NCBI GenBank assembly: GCA_018659505.1
Contig: JABJMI010000104.1
Span: 1-9,076 of the forward strand
DNA length: 9,076 nucleotides
Origin: Planctomicrobium sp.
GTDB lineage: Bacteria > Planctomycetota > Planctomycetia > Planctomycetales > Planctomycetaceae
Reading direction: 5' to 3'
The position numbers and the translations under genes are program-made. Shown here one piece after another: positions 6,303 to 9,076 of the stretch (positions are counted from its first letter, which is position 1; each line of letters opens with the position of its first letter). The notes beneath the pieces are model-generated. The model was not told where the DNA came from. It ran no database searches and saw only the letters and a list, made by a program, of their open reading frames with translations.

Positions 6303-6854
6303 GTGAATCAAATCTTCTTATTTATTGCCACATTGGGCAACATCGCACTGCTAGTCACCATCTGGCTGGGCTGGCGGATCGAAGACGCAGCCGCGATGAC
6401 GGACGCTGCCCGCCAACAGGTCTCGTTCCACTTCCTCTTTGCCTTGGCATCATCATCATTTGCTCTATTTGTGCATGCCGTGGTCCTCACATATTTCATG
6501 GGGACTGGTCGCTGGATTCAAGAGACGAGTGAAGCTTACAGTTTTGCAGGAGATGCTAGACAACAGAATATGAAGCTGAAGTACAAAGTCCTGCCCGGCA
6601 TGATGCTTTGTCTTGCTCTCATTCTCATCACCGGAGCATTTGGAGCGATCGCTGATCCGTCTTCGAACACGCAAATGGAATACGGAGCGACAATTCACTT
6701 CACGCTGGCGGTTTCGCTACTCATCGCAAATTTGTTGGTCAATGTAATTCAGTATTCAGCGATAGTACGGAATTCTCAAGTCGTAGACCTCGTCTACAAG
6801 GAAGTTCTGGATGTTCGCAAAGAAAGAGGACTCGACGGTCCTGCCGCTGATTGA
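6303..6854 (+). CDS. Four-helix integral membrane protein of unknown function
   Basis: I cannot assign this 183-residue protein to a characterised family. Four hydrophobic segments are visible: about 3-24, 42-66, 96-116 and 130-151. A soluble stretch (about 67-95, beginning GTGRWIQET) lies between TM2 and TM3, and a charged C-terminal tail ends DVRKERGLDGPAAD. Histidines lie in or at the ends of helices (His43 and His58 in TM2, His132 at the start of TM4). That pattern is seen in haem-binding helix bundles, but no CXXCH or other firm haem signature is present, so this stays a speculation. The start is GTG at 6303, with no ATG nearby upstream in frame and no strong ribosome site. The gap to the RNase D-like gene is 187 bases and holds nothing I recognise. 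Similar short membrane proteins are common as hypothetical genes in planctomycetes (recollection, not checked). Confidence 0.75.
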   Translation: MNQIFLFIATLGNIALLVTIWLGWRIEDAAAMTDAARQQVSFHFLFALASSSFALFVHAVVLTYFMGTGRWIQETSEAYSFAGDARQQNMKLKYKVLPGMMLCLALILITGAFGAIADPSSNTQMEYGATIHFTLAVSLLIANLLVNVIQYSAIVRNSQVVDLVYKEVLDVRKERGLDGPAAD

Positions 6855-7041
6855 AGCCGACCAGCAGAGCTCATTTTATCCTGTCAATCATGTCCAGCCA
6901 GTCAGATTTCTCTTCGATACTGAATAAGTTGAAGCTGTTTGCCCTTTCCATTCATTTGAATCCACGAAAGTGTTCTGGATACGTTGTGTTTCGTTAACAT
7001 CTAACATAGTCTGACGGCAATACATCAATATTCCTCGACGT

Positions 7042-8241
7042 TTGAATGCAGTCCACGTGTCATTGATTACCCAACAATCTGAATTCGACGAGTTGTGTGA
7101 TCGGATGAAAGCTGCGGGGATAGTCGCTTTCGATACCGAATTTGTCTCCGAGTCATACTACCGACCGCGCCTTTGTTTGCTTCAATTCGGATTTGCGGAC
7201 GAAATCGTCGGTGTCGATCCGTTTGAAGTCCCTGATCTCTCCAAATGGTGGGAGATCATGTGTGACGACACGACCACAGTGATCATTCACGGAGGCCGCG
7301 AGGAAATCCGCTTCTGCCAGTTCGCTACGAATCAGAAACCTCGTAAGTTGGTCGACGTACAGATCGCAGAAGGACTACGCTCGCGTGGTTTCCCGATGTC
7401 ACACACGAATCTGGTGAATCGCGTTCTCAACAGAAACGTGAAGCATGGCAAACAGACTCGCACCGATTGGGAACGTCGTCCGCTCAGCGAACAGCAAATC
7501 AAATATGCACTGGAAGATGTTCTGCATCTGATTGAAATCTGGGAGACTCAAAAAAAGTCGCTTAAGAAAATGCAGCGACTCGATTGGGCGGAAGCCGAAT
7601 TCGAGAAGTTTATTACCGATGTCTTCGCTGAAGAAGATCGTGATGGTTGGTTAAGACTCTCAGGATTTTCACGACTGAACCGTCGTGATATGGCAACTGC
7701 AATTGCGCTGCATCAATGGCGGGATAGTGTCGCTGCGGAAAAAGGAAAACCGCCTCGTCGGATTCTGAGAGATGACCTGTTGATTGATGTCGCAAAACGA
7801 CAACCCAAAAGCATCAAAGAATTAAATATCGTCCGCGATATGAATCGTCGTGACTATCAACAACATGCAGATGCCATTCTAGAAGTGATCGCGAAAGCAG
7901 TCGCAATTCCGGAAGAGAAGCTTCCTCAAAAAACTCGCGGCAAAAATTATCCTTCACAAGATGAAGTATTGGCTCGTATCTTAGGGCTGGTCTTGGCGAA
8001 TCGATGTCAGGAACTCGGAATCTCAATGCCACTTGTGGGGACGTCCGCTGACCTCAAAGAATTAGTCCGCTGGCATCTTTTCGACGAAGAGACTGGAAAA
8101 ACGCCAAAGCTCTGTGACGGTTGGAGAGGGGAAGTTTGTGGAAACATCTTGACTGATGTTCTCGATGGAAAGATCTCGCTCCGAGTGGTTGATCCACATT
8201 CAGAGAACCCACTTAGCTTTGACGACCGGAATTCGCGATAA
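7042..8241 (+). CDS. rnd: RNase D-like 3'-5' exonuclease with HRDC domain
   Basis: RNase D trims the 3' ends of tRNA precursors and other small structured RNAs. The 399-residue protein has a DEDDy exonuclease domain (about 8-190): DTE at 31-33 (Asp31, Glu33), the second motif HGGREEIRFC (83-92), the LVDVQIAEGL block, RTDWERRPLSEQQIKYALED with Tyr155 and Asp159. The Asp usual in the second motif (ED in E. coli RNase D) aligns with Glu88, a conservative change. An HRDC domain follows (about 213-293, QWRDSVAAEKGKPPRRIL), then a C-terminal helical region with GWRGEV near residue 361. The start is uncertain: TTG 7042 opens the longest frame, and GTG 7057 (VSLITQQSEFDEL) is a good alternative that keeps the whole domain. 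No clear ribosome site precedes either. It converges on the tadE-like gene with 33 bases between stops. Confidence 0.88.
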   Translation: MNAVHVSLITQQSEFDELCDRMKAAGIVAFDTEFVSESYYRPRLCLLQFGFADEIVGVDPFEVPDLSKWWEIMCDDTTTVIIHGGREEIRFCQFATNQKPRKLVDVQIAEGLRSRGFPMSHTNLVNRVLNRNVKHGKQTRTDWERRPLSEQQIKYALEDVLHLIEIWETQKKSLKKMQRLDWAEAEFEKFITDVFAEEDRDGWLRLSGFSRLNRRDMATAIALHQWRDSVAAEKGKPPRRILRDDLLIDVAKRQPKSIKELNIVRDMNRRDYQQHADAILEVIAKAVAIPEEKLPQKTRGKNYPSQDEVLARILGLVLANRCQELGISMPLVGTSADLKELVRWHLFDEETGKTPKLCDGWRGEVCGNILTDVLDGKISLRVVDPHSENPLSFDDRNSR

Positions 8242-8274
8242 GAGTTTTGGGACAGACCGAAATGATCTTCAGCT

Positions 8275-8703
8275 CTAAAAGCCGCTCTGGCTCGATTCGC
8301 GTGTGAGTGTAAATGATTTGACCATCCTTGTGTTTGCGAAATACTTAGGGGTTACCCACATGTTGTCACCAAGTTGAACTGTTATTTTTACTTCAACTTC
8401 TGGTGTCTCGTTTGTGATTGTATCAGGAGTGACCCTGACTCTTGGATTCTTGATGTTAATTGTCGCAAGAATTGCCTTCGCCTCTCTCTTTGCTTTATTT
8501 ACTGAACCGCCTCGGAGGATCCCAGCGCGTGCTCCTTCGTAGGCAGCGTTTTGCATGGTGTTGCGAATCATGTTAACACGCGAGAACTCAACGAGCCCGA
8601 ATACGATGAACAGGGCCAGCGGAAGCACCAGTGCGAATTCAACAGTCGTCACCCCAGAACGTCTGGGCTTTGGCCTTTGAATTTGAGAAGCTCGAATTTT
8701 CAT
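8275..8703 (-). CDS. TadE-like pseudopilin/pilus assembly protein
   Basis: TadE-family proteins are minor pseudopilins of Tad/Flp pilus systems; many planctomycete homologues occur in clusters of unclear role. The 142-residue product has a basic N-terminus (RPKPRRS), then G17-VTTVEF with Glu22 at +5 and Phe23 at +6 relative to a possible prepilin-peptidase site after Gly17. A single membrane helix follows (about 18-42, ALVLPLALFIVFGLVEF), then the family-typical NTMQNAAYEGARAGILRGG (52-70). The C-terminal part is a beta-rich extracytoplasmic domain. ATG 8703-8701 lies 17 bases after the stop of the VWA gene on the same strand, so the two are almost certainly cotranscribed; the upstream bases TGAGTGATG offer only a weak ribosome site. 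Whether it is a true pilus part or a relative used elsewhere depends on genes right of the window. Confidence 0.88.
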   Translation of the reverse strand: MKIRASQIQRPKPRRSGVTTVEFALVLPLALFIVFGLVEFSRVNMIRNTMQNAAYEGARAGILRGGSVNKAKREAKAILATINIKNPRVRVTPDTITNETPEVEVKITVQLGDNMWVTPKYFANTRMVKSFTLTRESSQSGF

Positions 8704-8720
8704 ATGACATCACTCAGCGA

Positions 8721-9076
8721 TCAATAGGTCAATGCAACGGGAAGGGTTCGTGCTAATTCTTCAAAAATCGATTTTAATTCAGTAGCGTTCGTCGCATGAA
8801 AGTGTCGTCCGCCCGTCGTTTCAGCGACATTGATCATGGTTGTTTGGTCGGCAGTATTTAGAAAGGTGATCGTGTGAATGATAATCTTTTTCGCCAAAGC
8901 ATCTGCTGCCGCTTCTACCGGATCTCTTCCCTGATTCCATTGTCCATCAGTCAGTAAGACGATGACCTGTTTTGCGTCTGGATCACCTTCCGCGTCGAAC
9001 AATGCCACCGCGGCATCAATTCCAGCAGAAGCATTCGTACCTCCATGCATGAATTGGCTTCCGTGTCCAAAAACCG
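8721..9076 (-). CDS. VWA-domain protein (TadG-like), C-terminal part; N-terminus outside window
   Basis: Only the last 117 residues are visible; the frame is open through the window edge, so the real start lies further right. An internal ATG at 9050 is not the start: the preceding codons (VFGHGSQF) continue the domain. GGTN (Thr13 of the visible part) and VIVLLTDGQ (Asp43) match the later metal-binding (MIDAS) positions of a von Willebrand factor A domain; the DXSXS motif would be upstream. The ending NVAETTGGRHFHATNATELKSIFEELARTLP is typical of bacterial VWA domains. Located directly upstream of a TadE-like gene, it fits the TadG-type proteins of Tad clusters, usually anchored by an N-terminal helix with the VWA part outside the membrane. 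Confidence 0.88.
   Translation of the reverse strand, partial: VFGHGSQFMHGGTNASAGIDAAVALFDAEGDPDAKQVIVLLTDGQWNQGRDPVEAAADALAKKIIIHTITFLNTADQTTMINVAETTGGRHFHATNATELKSIFEELARTLPVALTY

Overview
The window looks like chromosomal housekeeping DNA of a planctomycete (phylum Planctomycetota, Planctomycetaceae-like). This is inferred from gene style and not from a database search. The clues are an MsbA-like exporter with a very long first external loop, a secreted PDZ/trypsin-like protein with a degenerate catalytic triad, a TadE-plus-VWA pair, weak or absent Shine-Dalgarno sequences, GTG/TTG starts, and gaps rich in palindromes and GCGGAT-type repeats. Base composition is moderate by eye and similar across the window. 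I see no transposase, integrase, phage gene, CRISPR array, tRNA or rRNA.

Layout, left to right. (1) Bases 1-466, minus strand: the N-terminus of an ABC exporter, cut by the window edge. (2) 467-926: a 460-bp divergent gap with no convincing gene. (3) 927-2000, plus: a secreted trypsin-fold/PDZ protein lacking the His and Ser of an active S1C protease, with its PDZ domain apparently nested inside the trypsin fold. (4) 2001-2313: a gap with a large imperfect inverted repeat, a perfect 27-nt palindrome and direct repeats around that palindrome. (5) 2314-3663 der (ribosome-assembly GTPase) and 3734-5122 asnS (asparaginyl-tRNA synthetase), a co-directional translation pair. (6) 5123-5372: a second palindrome and a 125-bp inverted repeat. 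(7) 5373-6209: an exported alpha/beta-hydrolase. (8) A third palindrome, then 6303-6854, a four-helix membrane protein of unknown function. (9) 7042-8241: an RNase D-like exonuclease with an HRDC domain. (10) Convergent with it on the minus strand, a TadE-like pseudopilin (8275-8703) preceded by the C-terminus of a VWA protein (8721-9076, cut by the window edge). These two probably belong to a Tad/Flp pilus-type operon running in from the right.

Der, AsnS and RNase D all serve translation or RNA maturation, but they are separated by unrelated genes and gaps. I see no dedicated multi-gene system. The most interesting signals are (a) three intergenic palindromes with the same core CACTT-N-AAGTG but different, individually self-complementary arms, (b) the nested-PDZ pseudo-protease and (c) the long charged loop of the exporter.
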